This document shows positions 35,090 to 48,599 of a DNA stretch of 64,000 nt, piece by piece. The position numbers were made by a program, and so were the translations under genes. Source of the DNA: Poecilobothrus nobilitatus (taxonomy: Eukaryota > Arthropoda > Insecta > Diptera > Dolichopodidae); the NCBI GenBank assembly GCA_947095535.1, contig OX352774.1, forward strand, positions 237,175,825 through 237,239,824. The letters run 5' to 3'. The notes beneath the pieces were generated by a model. The model was not told where the DNA came from. It was given only the letters and a program-made list of their open reading frames with translations, and did no database searches. The stretch's first letter is position 1; each line of letters opens with the position of its first letter.

Positions 35090-36585
35090 ATATAATTGTC
35101 CAAAAACCTATTAATCCGGATTGAATTTTTACAAATTTTTTTCTTCGTACATTTTAAGGATTTCTATTTTTTTATTTTTTTTTGTTTTTTTTGTTTTTGT
35201 CTAAAAAGGATTTGTTAAAAAGTAATTATTTTTGAGGGATGATTTGTTACTTTAGACATCGATAAAAGTATTATAAAGATATGACAAATAGAAATTTTGT
35301 AATACATACAACCATGCAAACAACCCACTATTTCTACAAACAGCAAAAAAAAAAAAGAAAAAAAAAAAAAAGTGGTGAAAATTGATATTGAAACTAAACA
35401 CTACGTATACATATATGTATTAAATGGATTTGGAATGTTTTTTTTTTTTTTATTTATTTAATTTTTTTTTTTTTGGTTTTTTTTTTGACAAATATTTATT
35501 TATTGAGGATTATGGCATGTTTTTTGTTTTTATTTTATTTTAAATACAAATAAAAAAAAAATATTAATTTAAAAAATAATGAAACTTTTTTTTAAATTGT
35601 ATTGGTTTATTTTTTTTTTTTTTTTATTTGTTAGATCTTTGCTTATTGGTCAATTAAATTTTCGAGATTTAAATTAAAAAATAAAAAATAATAAAAAAAA
35701 AAAAAAAGTAAATAAATAAAAACCAAATTTTTAATTTTTTTTTTTTTTTTATCATCAAAATACAAAAATATTAGCTAAATTGTATCCAATTTAAAAAACA
35801 AAAAAAAAAATTAATTTAATTACTTTTGAAATATTAATAAAAAATAATTATCCTAATATAAATATTTGAATTGAAATAAATTATCCAATATATGTATATA
35901 TATTATAAAATAATGCAAAAAAAAAAAAAAAAAACTAAATAGATATAAATTGATTAGCAAATTGTAATTAGTTACAATATAATATTTATTTTTTAATTAT
36001 TAGTAAAATGTAACCAACAAAAAAAAAAAAAAAATTTATTTTTTTTTTTTATTTTGGATTTAATATTTTTTTTTTTTAATAATTTTTTTTTTTTTTTTAA
36101 TTGTTTTTGAATAAATTAAAATTGATTATTATATTATTATTTTAAATTGTCTAAAAAGACAAAAAAAAAAAAGGACTATGTTTAAAAATTAATATTTGCA
36201 TAAATATATAGAAGGAAATTCTGAACAGACCTCATCGAAATTGTACGCTATTTTTAATATTTTCCATTAAAATGTCCTCAAATTAAAATTAAAAGAAAAC
36301 TTTGAACTTTAAACGTTCAATTAATTAGGTACTATTTTTAAGCATGCCATTTCAAGGTATTGGGAAATTTAAAACCACGTAATTGACAAGTTTATTTTGT
36401 TTTATGCATATTTTTTTTATAATATATTGGTTGCTCATTAGTAGTCTTAATTTTTTTTGGTTTAACTTTGATTTTGTGGAACAATCATATAAAGCAAAGC
36501 TGTATAGTTCATACTGGATCAACTTAAAGGATACATGTACGTAACGTAAGTTATGCTGTGATCATAAAATTTAATTATCTTTTAT
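35090..36585. other. AT-rich, gene-free stretch
   Basis: Very dense A and T runs, many of 10-17 bases. No gene or recognisable repeat. Confidence 0.55.
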
Positions 36586-36589
36586 AAAA

Positions 36590-37110
36590 TTTCAGATACA
36601 TTTGACTTAATAAAGTATACCGAGATATAGTTATGTAAATTTTACAGTTGTCTGGCAATCACACGAACCTGCTTTATGCTATAGATCAACACAATCACAC
36701 AAACCTGCTTTTATAGATCAACATAATTTTGCAGAAGTTATTGACATACGACTTAATTTCTTTTCAGAAAATATCTATAGCTTCAATTCAATCAGATACA
36801 TATAGCTTCAATCAATACTGAATTATTTTCATATATAAAAAAAAAAGTTGCCCAAATCTGCCCAAATTTATCTAATCTTATATAGCAACTGATCTAGAGT
36901 CTAGACTAAAATCATTTTGCAAAAATTGTTAACATAAGATTTAATTTCTTTTCACAAAATTCCAGATAGATACCTATAGCATCAATATAGACACTGAGTT
37001 ATTTTCATACAAAGAAAGAAATTGTATAACAGCTATACCCAAAGCCGCTTGTTCTAGCTTCATTCTACCTTCATTATTTTTTGAGTTATATTTTGACAGA
37101 CGAACGGACA
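36590..37110 (-). mobile_element. DINE-like family 1 fragment with two internal units
   Basis: Two tandem units match the internal satellite of 10194-12412 in reverse: TTTAATTTCTTTTCA, CAGATAGATACCTATAGC, ACTGAGTTATTTTCATAC, then GTATAACAGCTATACCC. The right side reads AGCCGCTTGTTCTAGCTTC, TTTTTTGAGTTATATTTTGAC and a degraded tetranucleotide tract AGACGAACGGAC. Both subterminal repeats appear lost. It is older and more diverged than the 10 kb copy. Confidence 0.65.
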
Positions 37111-37114
37111 AAAT

Positions 37115-40100
37115 ACCTTATATTATTAAAAAGGACCATCTTCTTACAAACTCCTATTTTTATTCGTTTTAAAAGTATTGTTAAATGAATAGAGTAATTT
37201 ATTGTACGGCAGGTACACGCATGGTACGATTTCAATCAAAAAAAATAGGAATCTAAAAATTATTTTAAAAATATTTTTGGTGAGTTTTATAACTACCTTT
37301 AGACTGTTGTGCTTACAAACTGGCCAACAGACATATACGTACACATGAGAAAATCAGCCCAATTTATAATACCGATCACGATACGATACGATATTCATCA
37401 TTCACTATCTATATCTATGTTTTGTAGTTTTAATATAAAATATTTTAATTAATATTTAATGTAAAAATCAATAAAATAAATTAAATTGATTTGATTTGAC
37501 CAAAGTGAACCAAGTTTAAGATCAGGTCAAGAAATTTTGTTTTCAATATAAAAAAAATTAAAAGAAAAAAAAACTCTTGTTTTATTATTAAAAATAATAT
37601 TTATTTAGAATGGAACTCTTATTCCTATTCCTTTTTTTGAATTCACTTTTGGAACTAACTACATATTCGTTTTTTACATCTTTTTATATCTAACTTACAA
37701 TTTACTTTTCTTATGGTAAAAATGCATTTTGGCATTTTTACTTACAATTATAATACTTTCTTTTTTCTTATCTTTAAAAAATTAAATCTATGTCATTTTT
37801 TGGCCTTGTAACAATAACAAATCGCTCAAAAGAACATGTGTGCAATTATTATTAGAGTAGGTTATAATTGTTATGGAATAAAGTAAAAACGTTTTAAGCG
37901 TTTTTACTTTTTTATATATTTTTGTTGGTTCATATTACAAAACAAATCGTATTCAATGTTAACAAAAATTCTTACTATATGTTTTCATATAGTAGGTATA
38001 AAGAAAGAATTATGCTTATCAGCAAAATTAGATATAGAATCAAGGTTGTTATTATTTATTAGGGTTAAATTAAAAAGAAGAAAAAAAATGTGTTAACCAT
38101 ATGTAAAATTATTTAAAGAGAAGTGAAAACAATTACATAAAAGTAATTGTTGAAGGTTTGGAATCTTGATCTATTTTATCTGAATATATAACTTCAAGAC
38201 TGTAATTATTTTATTTTCAAAATATTGATTTATTAATAATAAAAACATTATGGAATCCATGATTAAAAAACAAAGAAGAATTGGTTAGCTGACAAACAAC
38301 AGTCTAATTTTCTTTTTGATTTTTTTAATACGCTAACTAATCACTATAGAAAGTAATTCCCTTATACTTAGATTTAACTAAATAGAAGATAGTTAACAGG
38401 ACCAAAAAGCAAAGGGTAAAGGGAGCAAATTTAGTGGTGGAAGCATAATCCAAATCCTAGAAGTTTTCACAATAAATAAATTTCCATAAGCAGTTTTGAG
38501 CTTCTTCCAGGCTATGACCACTTCCTGGCTAGCTCTCTTGTTGTTGTACTTTAGAGGGAAGTCATAATTGATTATTTATTGTTAGAGGGAAGGCATAATT
38601 GATTTTAGTTGAATAGAACAAGTGTCATTATCTATTAGATACATTCTATAAATGAGTCAAATTACAATAGGATTTTAATTTTTCTTTTTAAAATACATTT
38701 TTTGTAATTCTAACGATCATCTCATGAATAAATCAAGCTATTCGTATTAAATAACCTTTTTAAATTACAGAAAAACAAAAAAAAAATTTAAACATTTTAT
38801 TTTTGAAACCATTAAAAAACCATTCCCAGGTAATTTTACAGCAATTATTTAAATTAATTTCTTAACTATAATTGACATTTTATTAGTCACATTTTTCTCC
38901 AATTTAATTAGTTTTAATTATATAAAATTATTATATATATGTGTTACTAACGAACACCACCAGGATTCGCTATAGTTTGAAAAGTTAAAAATCAAAAAAA
39001 AAAAAAAAAAATTAAAGAAAACAAGTTTCTTTTTCTTTAATTTTATTGCATGCAAATAAATTGAATTCAATGATTGCACCAAATTTCAAAATTGCAATAA
39101 TTGACACATTTTGATGGTTGCGTGCCAAAAACCAAAAAATTAAAATATTTTAATTCGTTGTTTTTTTTTTTTTGTTGATTTGTTGTTTGCAACAATTATG
39201 AAATGTCAAATCTGTCAAATTGGAAGAAAAAATTAAAAATGGAAAAAAGAATTTTTCTTAACACGAGTTTTTAGTTATTTTACATCAAAATAATGATGAA
39301 AATTTTTAACCTGAAAATATGTAAATGGGGTAATTTTTAGTAAAGATAAAAGATGTTTTTGAAAATAATAAATTTAGAAATAGTTTAAAATTGTATTACT
39401 ACAAATTCGAAATTTTGTGAAGATTAAATTGATTGTCTAAGTAAAGCTACAAAAATCCTATAAAAGCTTAAGAAAACAATTTAAAATATATGTATAGAAT
39501 AGGAATATTTTATGTTTACTCACTAAATTCTTTGAATATCGACAAATATGTAATTTCAATATTTAATATTATAAATTTAAATGTAAAAGAAATATTGTTA
39601 AAGTTTTAAGTACATTTAAACTTTTCAAATTCAATTTGTTTCAAACATACAAAACGTTTGTATCACGTGTAAAATCAAAAAAAAAAAAAAATTGAGAAAT
39701 ACAAATTTAATAGTACATACAACAACAATATACAATAAAATTACAACATTTTAGAAATGTAAAATAACATAGGATAAAGCAAAATATACTTATTAAACCT
39801 AATGATGAATTCCAAGATTTCGGTTTCGAATCCTCAATTAAATTTTATAATTCTTAAACATAATAATTTTAAATATGTATATTTTATTTACGATATGAGA
39901 AGGACTTTATACTGGAAATAAAATCAGACCATCATAGAAAGAGAAAATCTGCATTGGAAAAGACCAACACCAACTCCTTTAATATTAAACTTTGAAAAGC
40001 GTTTCTGTAAGAACTAATCAAAGCTTTTAACTTTTATAAGAAAGTGAAAAAACTTATGGAAGATATAATATATTGTTATATTCAGTTTATAATATAACGT

Positions 40101-41640
40101 GGGAACTCAAAATATAGTTATAGTTGTTCCCAACTGTTATTTGACACCCTAATTAAAACATCTAGTTAAGTTCAACATAGTCTCAAACAAATATTTTGAT
40201 AATTTTATTTTTGTAACAAGTAAGCTTTAGATTTAAGTTTATGAAAAATGTAAGAAATAGAATAAAAAAAATAAAGTTTTAGTTTTGAACAGAACTCTAA
40301 ACGTTGAAGTTTATTATTATATGCTTTAAAATTTAAAATTGTGGTAAGTATTTCACTTCAGGGTTAAAATGAAACAAACAAACAAAATTCAATACAATCA
40401 TAAAGAAGCACAAATTAAAAATTATAATATTTTATCATTGAAATTTTAATTTTAACTATTTTTAAACTATTTATTAATAATAAAAAAAAAAAAAAATTAA
40501 TAGTTAAATAATTGTAAAATATAAAATAAAAAATTATTTAATGACCAGTAAACGCCTTGTTTTAGTTGTATTTTTTTTTTTTTTGTGTTTTTTATTTTAG
40601 GATTTAAAATAAAATTGTTACAAGTTAGTGTTATAGTAAATTTTTTGTCTCATATTTATTAAATAAAATAAAATAAAATTAAAAACAATCTTCTGGCATT
40701 TTATTTTAGTAATTTTACAGAAAAAACGAAAAACAAAACAAAAAAAAATCAAAAACCATTTTTAGACAATGACAAATATTTAACAAAACTTGGCGCAATC
40801 TGTTTAATTTTATTATATTTTAGTTTTTAGTTTTAATTTTTTTTTTTTTTTATTAAATGTAATCTTTTTTCTGTTGCTTAATTTTTGATTGCTGCCATAT
40901 TTCTGTATATGGCAGCAACAATAATTTAAATATCATTTAAAAAAATGTAATTTTCAGTTTATTTTTAAAGTCTATAATTTGCACAAAAAAAAACCCAAAA
41001 AAAAAAAAACATTAAAAATAATAAAATGATAAAGCAGAGACAATCTAAGAATTCCAATAGTGGTTGAAATATAGCGAATAGGTGATTTATTATACAAAAA
41101 AAAACACAAAGTACAATGCTTACCTGTGCGCATGTTAATCACCTTTTCTTTCTTCTGTTATTATTATTTATTCATTTATAAAGGCATCGTATTTAGAAAA
41201 ATAAAATATAAAAAAAAATATTTCTATAACATTTTCATTGAAATGGCAGCAAAAATTATATAACTACAGTCAATTACCATATTATTAGTTATACACTATA
41301 GGATTATTTCTAATATTTATAATTGAACTATACCGTTATAAATAAGCTCACATATAATATCATATTAAATATAATACTGTTAAAGCATACCATACTCATT
41401 CATAAACGCAGATTACTCTATTACACAAAATGTTTTATAGTGATGTCATTAAATCGCATTAAATAAAAAATTGAGGTTTGTGTCATAATCTTATACATCA
41501 AAATTTTATGCCATAAAATTTTGCATACAAAATCTTACTTTCGAAAATCTTTTTTCCAAAATTTACTATGACAAAATCTTGTATGTTACATATTAATTAT
41601 GTCATAACAAAACACTTAAAAAAGTGGGGGCTATTACCAA
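37115..41640. other. Long AT-rich stretch without recognised genes
   Basis: Contains a short (GATAC)n-like run near 37375-37392, a 31-bp-spaced duplication of TTAGAGGGAAGTCATAATTG (38551 and 38582), and a perfect hairpin at 40889-40918. More balanced islands at 38430-38560 and 38945-38975 carry no open frame of note. No gene is supported. Confidence 0.5.
40889..40918. repeat. Perfect 12-bp hairpin
   Basis: TTGCTGCCATAT and ATATGGCAGCAA with a 6-nt loop. Its GC content is unusual for the neighbourhood. The stem is too short for a microRNA precursor. It could be a transposon footprint or an end palindrome. Confidence 0.8.
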
Positions 41641-41890
41641 ACAAATCTCCGCTAAACAAATTATTAAAACCTTGATTTTGCAACCAACTCTAAAATCCTT
41701 CCTAATTCAGAATCTCGCATATAGATATATATATACATATTCCGGAAAATGGAAATACCCTGGTTTTGAATCCAACTCTTAAATTCCTCCTAATTCTGAA
41801 TCTTGCATATTAATATATCTATATATAAATATTCTGGAAAAATGGTATAACTCTGATTTTGAAACTTGATGAAAAAATAGCAAAACAAAG
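41635..41890 (+). repeat. Tandem duplication of an approximately 95-bp unit
   Basis: The unit runs from GATTTTGCAACCAACTCT through CAGAATCTCGCATAT and an AT stretch to ATTCCGGAAAATGG. A second copy follows at once (GTTTTGAATCCAACTCTTAAA ... ATTCTGGAAAAATGG) and a third begins at about 41860. Related sequence occurs at 23045-23105 and, reversed, at about 46240-46300, so it is a dispersed family. Confidence 0.7.
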
Positions 41891-41894
41891 TAGG

Positions 41895-44105
41895 AGGAAT
41901 ATTGTGAAAAGAGCACTTAACTATATGCTAAAAGTTGGCAGACAGAAAAATAAACCAAACAGCCATTACAAATTCTCCTCTAGAACAATTAATAATAAAA
42001 TTTGGTTGCACATCTTCTAGAATCTAGACCAATGGAGGCTCATACAAAAATACAAGACTTAACATAACTTAACGAAAGTTTCCCATAATTAAGGATAGTG
42101 TAACTAATAATATGACCAAATACTGTACATCGCATGTAAAATGACAGCACAGAAACAGCATCAATTTCAATAACTACAACAACACAACAATATATTAAAC
42201 AAATGGTAACAGAAAAAAAAAAATCGATATTTTATTTGTAAAATAGTTTACACCATATTATATTTTCTTTTCATTTATAAAAAAAAAAAAAAATACAGAA
42301 TTATTTTTTGCCTTGAGATATTTTCTCTTAATTTTTTTTTTTCTGTTAAAAACAAAACAAAATTATTTTTTTATTTAAAAAAAAAAACTTAATAAAAAAA
42401 AAGAAGTTTGTTCTTCTGAATTTGATTTAACCAGAGTGATAATATATTTATATAAAAAATAAAAATAAAAACAACAATAAAAAAGAAAAGATCGCTTATA
42501 AATCTACTCTTAATCGATGCCTAATAAAACTTAGTAATTAAGCTCAATAAATTTTATACGGTTGATTTTTATATTTTTTTTGTTCTCTTTTTTATTTTTC
42601 TACCTTTATATTTTCTTTTAGTTTTTTCTTTAGTTATTTTTTTTTTTATTGTATCTAAATTAACGCCCACTTAATTGATCCGAGTAGTTTTGTATCTTGT
42701 AGATACTTTTTTTTTTTTTTTTACATTGAAAGCGCAAACAAAAAGCGAGCAATAGCAAGTAAGAAGCAAGAAAATATCGAAAAACAAAATGGAAAGAGAG
42801 AAAAAATTAAATAAAATAGAGAGAGAGAAAGAATACAAAAAAAATAAAAAAATATAAGACCAAAATAAGTAGCAAAAAAAAAAAAACGATCTTGGCTGGC
42901 GGTGTACGGTCATTGATCACTGTTTTTGTTTTAATTTTTGTTTTTCCGATTTATGTTTTTTTTGTTTTTTTTTTTTTGTTTTCAATACAATCGAATAATT
43001 CGAAATACAAATCAAAAATCGAAAATAAAATTAACAATTTTTGATTTTTAAAACCAAAATTGGGGTTTTCTGTTTTTTTTTTTTTTTGTTTGTAATTTTT
43101 TTTGATCTGTGAATCGTTAAATTCGAATTGAAAGACAAAATAATGTAAAATTGACAAAATAACAATGCAGTTTTTATTAGATTTATTTTATTTTTGTACA
43201 ATAACAAAATGAATTTTTAATTAAATTATAATTTAATTAAGAAGTTGAAAATAAAACATTTTTTTAAGCATTTATTAAGATTTCATAAGATTTATAGAAT
43301 TCAAGTAGGTATTTTAAAATATCATTATATTCTATCATGTTTTGTATGATATATTAAAATATCGAATATATCGGAGGGGCAGGAGAACTGTATTCAAACA
43401 TTTCAAAAATTCGAAATTTCGAATCATTTTAAGGTTATTAAATTAGAATGTAAAAGTAATAAAGACAATTTCAACCATGGATCACCATTGAAATTCATTT
43501 CGCCCAACTACTTTTCTTCAAATGAACCATAATTGTAGCAAAACGAAAAATTAAAATATAGCTGATTATTTAAAATAAACAGCACTTTTAATTTTTCCTC
43601 CTTAGAGATAAATATCAAACCACATTATCAGCGAAAAAAATAGAAAATATCTTACTTAGCGGTTGGATGTCATCATTTTATCCCCTTTTTATACTCAAAG
43701 CGTTACCTTTTCATCCTTGTTTGTTCACTTTTTTTTTTAATTTATTTATTTTATCTCCTTTTTGTTTCACTTTTTTGACAGTTCTTTTATACATACATGT
43801 TTTTGACATTTTTAGCTGTTATTAAATACTTTGAAACTTGGAAACTGTTCTGAAGCTCTAAACTATTCGTTATAAAAGTATAAATTTTTTTTATTATGGT
43901 CAGTCAAAATTTTAAAAAATAAAAAATTATTTTCAAATAATTATTATAAATAAACACTTCAAAAAAGTGAATTTATCTAATTTTTGCATTCTATTTTTTG
44001 AACGCTTAAAAAATCGATTCTATTTGTTGAACCTTTCAAAAAAGTTAGACTTTTGTCATTTTAAAATTTGGACAGAAAGTGAGTTAAAAAAAAAAGGATA
44101 GAAAA
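41895..44105. other. AT-rich stretch; short purine-rich and CG-containing island
   Basis: Mostly homopolymer-rich. At 42725-42910 an AG-rich segment (GAGAGAGAGAAAGAA) is followed by CTTGGCTGGCGGTGTACGGTC, unusually rich in CG for this window. Minus-strand frames over it (80 and 68 codons) are composition-driven. It could be a promoter-proximal or untranslated exon region, but nothing proves this. Confidence 0.45.
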
Positions 44106-44107
44106 AA

Positions 44108-44200
44108 TTTGACGTCTACAGCCTGCACCGTCTTTATATCGTCGACGACCAGAAGTTGATGATCTCATTTGTGAACAAATACATAAGAATGCATATTTTT
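44108..44200 (+). other. Codon-like island, possible exon or repeat remnant
   Basis: About 80 bp (CAGCCTGCACCG... to GTGAACAAATAC...) has balanced composition and is open in two forward frames. In one, following TGACGTCTACAG (a possible splice acceptor), it reads a basic and acidic peptide including RRRPEVDDLICEQ. In the other it reads YIVDDQKLM. Both end at stops within about 90 bp. I recognise no family. It may be a broken transposon fragment. Confidence 0.3.
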
Positions 44201-44204
44201 TAAT

Positions 44205-45620
44205 TTTTTAGTCGTGAATTTTACGTCGATTGTCGATATTCTGTTTATTACTTAGAGAAAAAACTAAATTTGAAACATTTTATGTAAAGTTTGTATAGTA
44301 AAAATTGAAATTTTAAGTTTAAATTGTTCTATATAAGATTAATTAAAGATTAGACTCAATTTGCATGAAAATAAGGATTTTTAAATTATATCAGTAGGTA
44401 TTAGTTCTTACATGGGACAATATGAAAAAATTTCATTTAATGTTTATCTAAAATACATCATGTGCTTCTAATGTAGATAAGTTTTAGGTTTGAGAAATCA
44501 GATTAAATAAAAGATCAAAAAAAATTTTTTTTAAATATATGCTTTTATTTTTACTAATCATAAAAAGAGAGAAAAAGAAAGAAGACAATTTAGAATAACA
44601 GATTTTAGGATAATGTTTTTCAAAAAAATCAGAATAAGAATCGAAAAAAAAAAACAAAAATAACAGGAAAATAAAATTTTTTTTATCAAATTTGGATATG
44701 ATTTTATTTCCAACCTTTAACTTTTTGTATTTGGAATTGTTATAGAACTTATAGGTTCTTTAAGTTATCCTTCAAAATAAATTATATAAAATAATTATGA
44801 AGAAATTTAGTTTATCTTTTTAAAAACATTTAACTCCAAAAGTTACTTTTACTTAAATAAATTCAAAATAAATAAATTCAGCCTTATACTTTGAAAACAC
44901 ATTAAGCATTCATTAAATAAATATCTTAAATAAATTTGCCCCAACTTTACCAATTTTAATGCTATTTATAATAACATTAAACAATCATACATATATTACC
45001 AAATTTTTAATTGACATTTATGAACATAATGTCTACTCAAAATCAAATGTTCATTGTTCAATGTTAATATCCTTATAGATATGTTGCTCTAATTTGATCA
45101 ACAACATTATTGTTTCTATATCCAAAAAAAAAAAAAAAATTTTAATGGTGTTAATATTGATCCTCATTAAAGACAAATATGTATAATATACGAATAATAC
45201 AAATATAAAAATTAAATTTTGTAATATATTCAAAACACCTTCCATACTTTCTTTTCCTATATTTTAAAATATTTAATAAAAGGTTATTTAATCGTAACAC
45301 TTTACAAGACCTTATAAGATGATTATCAAAATATAATCAAATTTAACAAATTTTTTTTTTTTTTTTTTTTAATTTTATACCTAAAATAGTTTAAAAAAAC
45401 AAAAATGTTTTTGTTTTTTTAATGGCTACTTGATTGATATGGAATGCCATACAAATGCATAATTATTAAATCAAAATAACTAATTTAGTAGCTGAAACTA
45501 AATCAAAATTTAAAAAATTGAAAGAAAATAAATTAAAAATATTTATACTAAAAAAAAAATAATATTAAATTGAAAAAAAAAAAAAAAAAAAAACATGAAT
45601 ATGAATTCGCATTAATTAGT
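44205..45620. other. AT-rich, gene-free stretch
   Basis: Low-complexity sequence with A and T runs. No gene or known repeat. Confidence 0.55.
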
Positions 45621-45625
45621 TATTG

Positions 45626-45626
<1 letters not shown>

Positions 45627-45672
<46 letters not shown>
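45627..45672. repeat. (TA)n dinucleotide microsatellite
   Basis: About 23 uninterrupted TA units, followed by a T run. Confidence 0.95.
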
Positions 45673-45677
<5 letters not shown>

Positions 45678-46059
45678 TTTTTTTTAAATATTCATTAATA
45701 AATGATAGTTTAGTTAATATTTATATTAGGGGATACTTCCGAATAATGGATACTTACTATTTTTATTTAGAATAAAAATGAATTATTATTATGTATTATT
45801 GTTTTCTTCCCCAGGATTTAGATATATAATAGTTGTATTATTTATTTAGACCCTGACCTGACCGGATTTGATATAACCTGACCGGATTTTCCAAATGAGA
45901 AATTTGAATTGAAAGGCTAGCCAACTTAAGCACTTAAATTTTATTAGTTTCCTTCCCATTATAAGTTGATTTGTACAATTTACGATCAAATGTTATAATA
46001 TTATCCTTTTTCTACAAATTATTTTTTTTAACTTATTGATTTCATGTCAAATTATATTG

Positions 46060-46800
46060 GGTAGCTTCAAAAAATTTCAAAAATAAATTCTAAATGACAA
46101 AATCCAAAATTAAACATAAATCTGAAATTAAAAAATATAGGTACCAAAAATTCAAAATTCCAAATGCCAAAAATCGAATGCTAAAAATGAAAATACTAAA
46201 TCTTCAAAAAATATTTGAAAACCATTATTTATAGATTTGGATTTGTAGATTGGTTTCAAAATCAGGGTTTTAATAACTGTTTAGCGGGAATTTGGAACGT
46301 AAATTAAATGTTTTGTTGTTGATATATATATAGGTATGTAAAAAATAATTACCAGATATTTTATAGTTGGTTACAAAATCAGGATAATTTGAGAAAATGT
46401 ACATTGTACAGCATGTATAAATTGTATATGCAAAATTTTGAATTACGGGGAGTTCAATAATTTTTTTTTTAAATTTTTTTCAAAAGTTTTTTTCAAGATT
46501 TTTTCTTTCCATAGGATATGGATGAGGATCTTAAAAAAATATTTGAAATTTATGATTTTTGAATTTTGGGATTTTGTATATGGAATTTCGTGGTCAACCC
46601 ATTTTAAAACATCTCTTCATTTTTTTTTTTTTGTTTTTTTTAAGCTCTCTGTTAATTCTTCTTTAATTATTCGATTTAAAAAGAATCCTGAAAAAATATT
46701 TGGAATTTGGCATTTTTGAATTTTGGGATTTTGTATATGAAATTTTGTGGTCAATCCATTTTAAATAATTTCTCTTTATTTTTTTAGACTGTATATGAGT
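46060..46800. repeat. Diverged local duplications around GAATTTTGGGATTTTGTATATG
   Basis: The block beginning GAATTTTGGGATTTTGTATA occurs at 46561 and again at 46719, a spacing of about 158 bp, each followed by GTGGTCAA(C/T)CCATTTTAAA. Sequence at 46065-46215 resembles the inverse (repeated CCAAAATTCAAAATTCCAAATGCC-like words), so the region may be a degraded inverted-repeat element. The 93-codon frame at 46438 spans one copy and is not credible as a gene. Confidence 0.5.
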
Positions 46801-47021
46801 ATCTTTTAATTTAAATGGTATAATATAATAACAAGCTCCATTGAATAAATATATACATTTTTTTTTTTAAATAAGATCACCTTGGTTCAAGATGATTCTT
46901 CATAAAAAATTCTTTTTTCTATTTTTAAAAGATCATAAACAGATTTAAATAAATTAAATCAAAGTGATTTATATATCAAAAGTACCTCACTGAACTTTAT
47001 GCACTACAAACGATAAGGATT

Positions 47022-47069
47022 GTTTTACTTTACATTGTTAGATTGATATCAAACAATGTAAAGTAAAAC
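47022..47069. repeat. Perfect 18-bp hairpin
   Basis: GTTTTACTTTACATTGTT (47022-47039) pairs perfectly with AACAATGTAAAGTAAAAC (47052-47069) across a 12-nt loop. No further pairing extends the stem. Possibilities are a very short inverted-repeat element, a transposition scar or a structured RNA site. It is short for a microRNA precursor. Confidence 0.85.
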
Positions 47070-47640
47070 CGAATTTTAAAGAGAAAATATTACACAAATA
47101 GAATCACGTTTCGAAAATGATGTTTATGAGAACTGCGTTCATTTAACCTATGGGAAGAATCTGTATGCGAAGAAAAATAAACAGACTTCTTTATACTAGA
47201 CCGAAAATCTAAGATTGTAAGTCATACAAAAAATATAAATAAGAAAAAAAAATCTTTTTAGGATTTATTAGAGCACACATTTGTTAGGATTCATTAAAGT
47301 ATGATACAGTAATTTATTCATGTGATTGAATGAAGTCGTTTTTCGGAACCACATTTTGTATCTTAAAAAAACAAAAATATTAGTTTTTTTTGTTTTTTAT
47401 TAGATTTTTATGTGTTTAAATGAGAAATTATATCATGTCTAAAATTTCAAAGATATAAACATTAAAACTTATTTGATTTAGTTAATTTATGAATTTTCTA
47501 TTAATTATCAAATTTTTTTTTTTATTTTGTTTGTCTTTTGTTTAATTTTAAATTTTATGTCTAAAGCAGAGGTGGATCAAAAATCAAAAAATACATATAG
47601 GAAGTGAAAATATGTCTTCTATTTACAACTGTTAATTTCC

Positions 47641-47674
<34 letters not shown>

Positions 47675-48590
47675 AAAGATTAATGTTAGGTATCATGTTG
47701 CGTTTTATTGGTGAATGAGCGCAACAAACATCCGAAAATGCGGCACAATACATAGAGGTCAAATAAAGTAAAACAGATATCATAATTTATTTACATACTA
47801 TACATATAATTTTTTTTTTTTTTAATGTCAATATTTTTTTTTTTAAATCAATCAGATACCTAATTAAGGTTAAATAATTTTTTTTGTTTTTATAAGGTAT
47901 TAATTAAGGTATACGGTATCAAAATTCAATAAATTTTAATTGACCTCTATAAAAAACATATATTCGAAATGTTACCTTAATTTTAATTACTGCCAAAATG
48001 CAAAATATTACGCAAATTAAATTATAATTTATTGTGATTTTTTTTAATGACTTTTTACCTCATGGACTATATTTAAAAAAGAAATGTTTTCACTCTTAAA
48101 AACTTATATTAAGTATTTTTATTTAAAGAATTACATAATTTTTAATTATAAACTGGATTTAAAATCTCTTATTACTGAGAGGAAATGTTTTTTTACGTTT
48201 TAAAAAAGTACAATTATTTTCAAAACGTTTTCTTAAAAAACCTTAAAACCGTAAATTCTTTAGCTTTTTTGTCAATAGCGTTTGAAGCATAAGTATAAAA
48301 CACTTCAAAATTTTATAGTTTTTTTTCATAACACAATTTTACCCAAATTGATACGTTAACCTTTTTTTTTTTATTTTTTAAAAATTAGAAATTTGAAATC
48401 AAGGCTTCAATCTTGTGGGACTTCAATTGCTATTTGTCTCATCGATTGTGCAACATCCTGTTTTATTTAATAAATAAAAAACCATGTGGTAAGGTTGATT
48501 TGACTTTCCTTATTATACTAAAGCTTAGAATGATGGTATAAAAGCTTATCGAAATGGAATCCTTCATGATCAACTTTTTTTTATGTTATT
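47070..48590. other. AT-rich, gene-free stretch
   Basis: A small balanced island at 47695-47765 has no open frame. Otherwise the sequence is AT-rich with no supported gene. Confidence 0.5.
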
Positions 48591-48599
48591 ATCCAGTAG

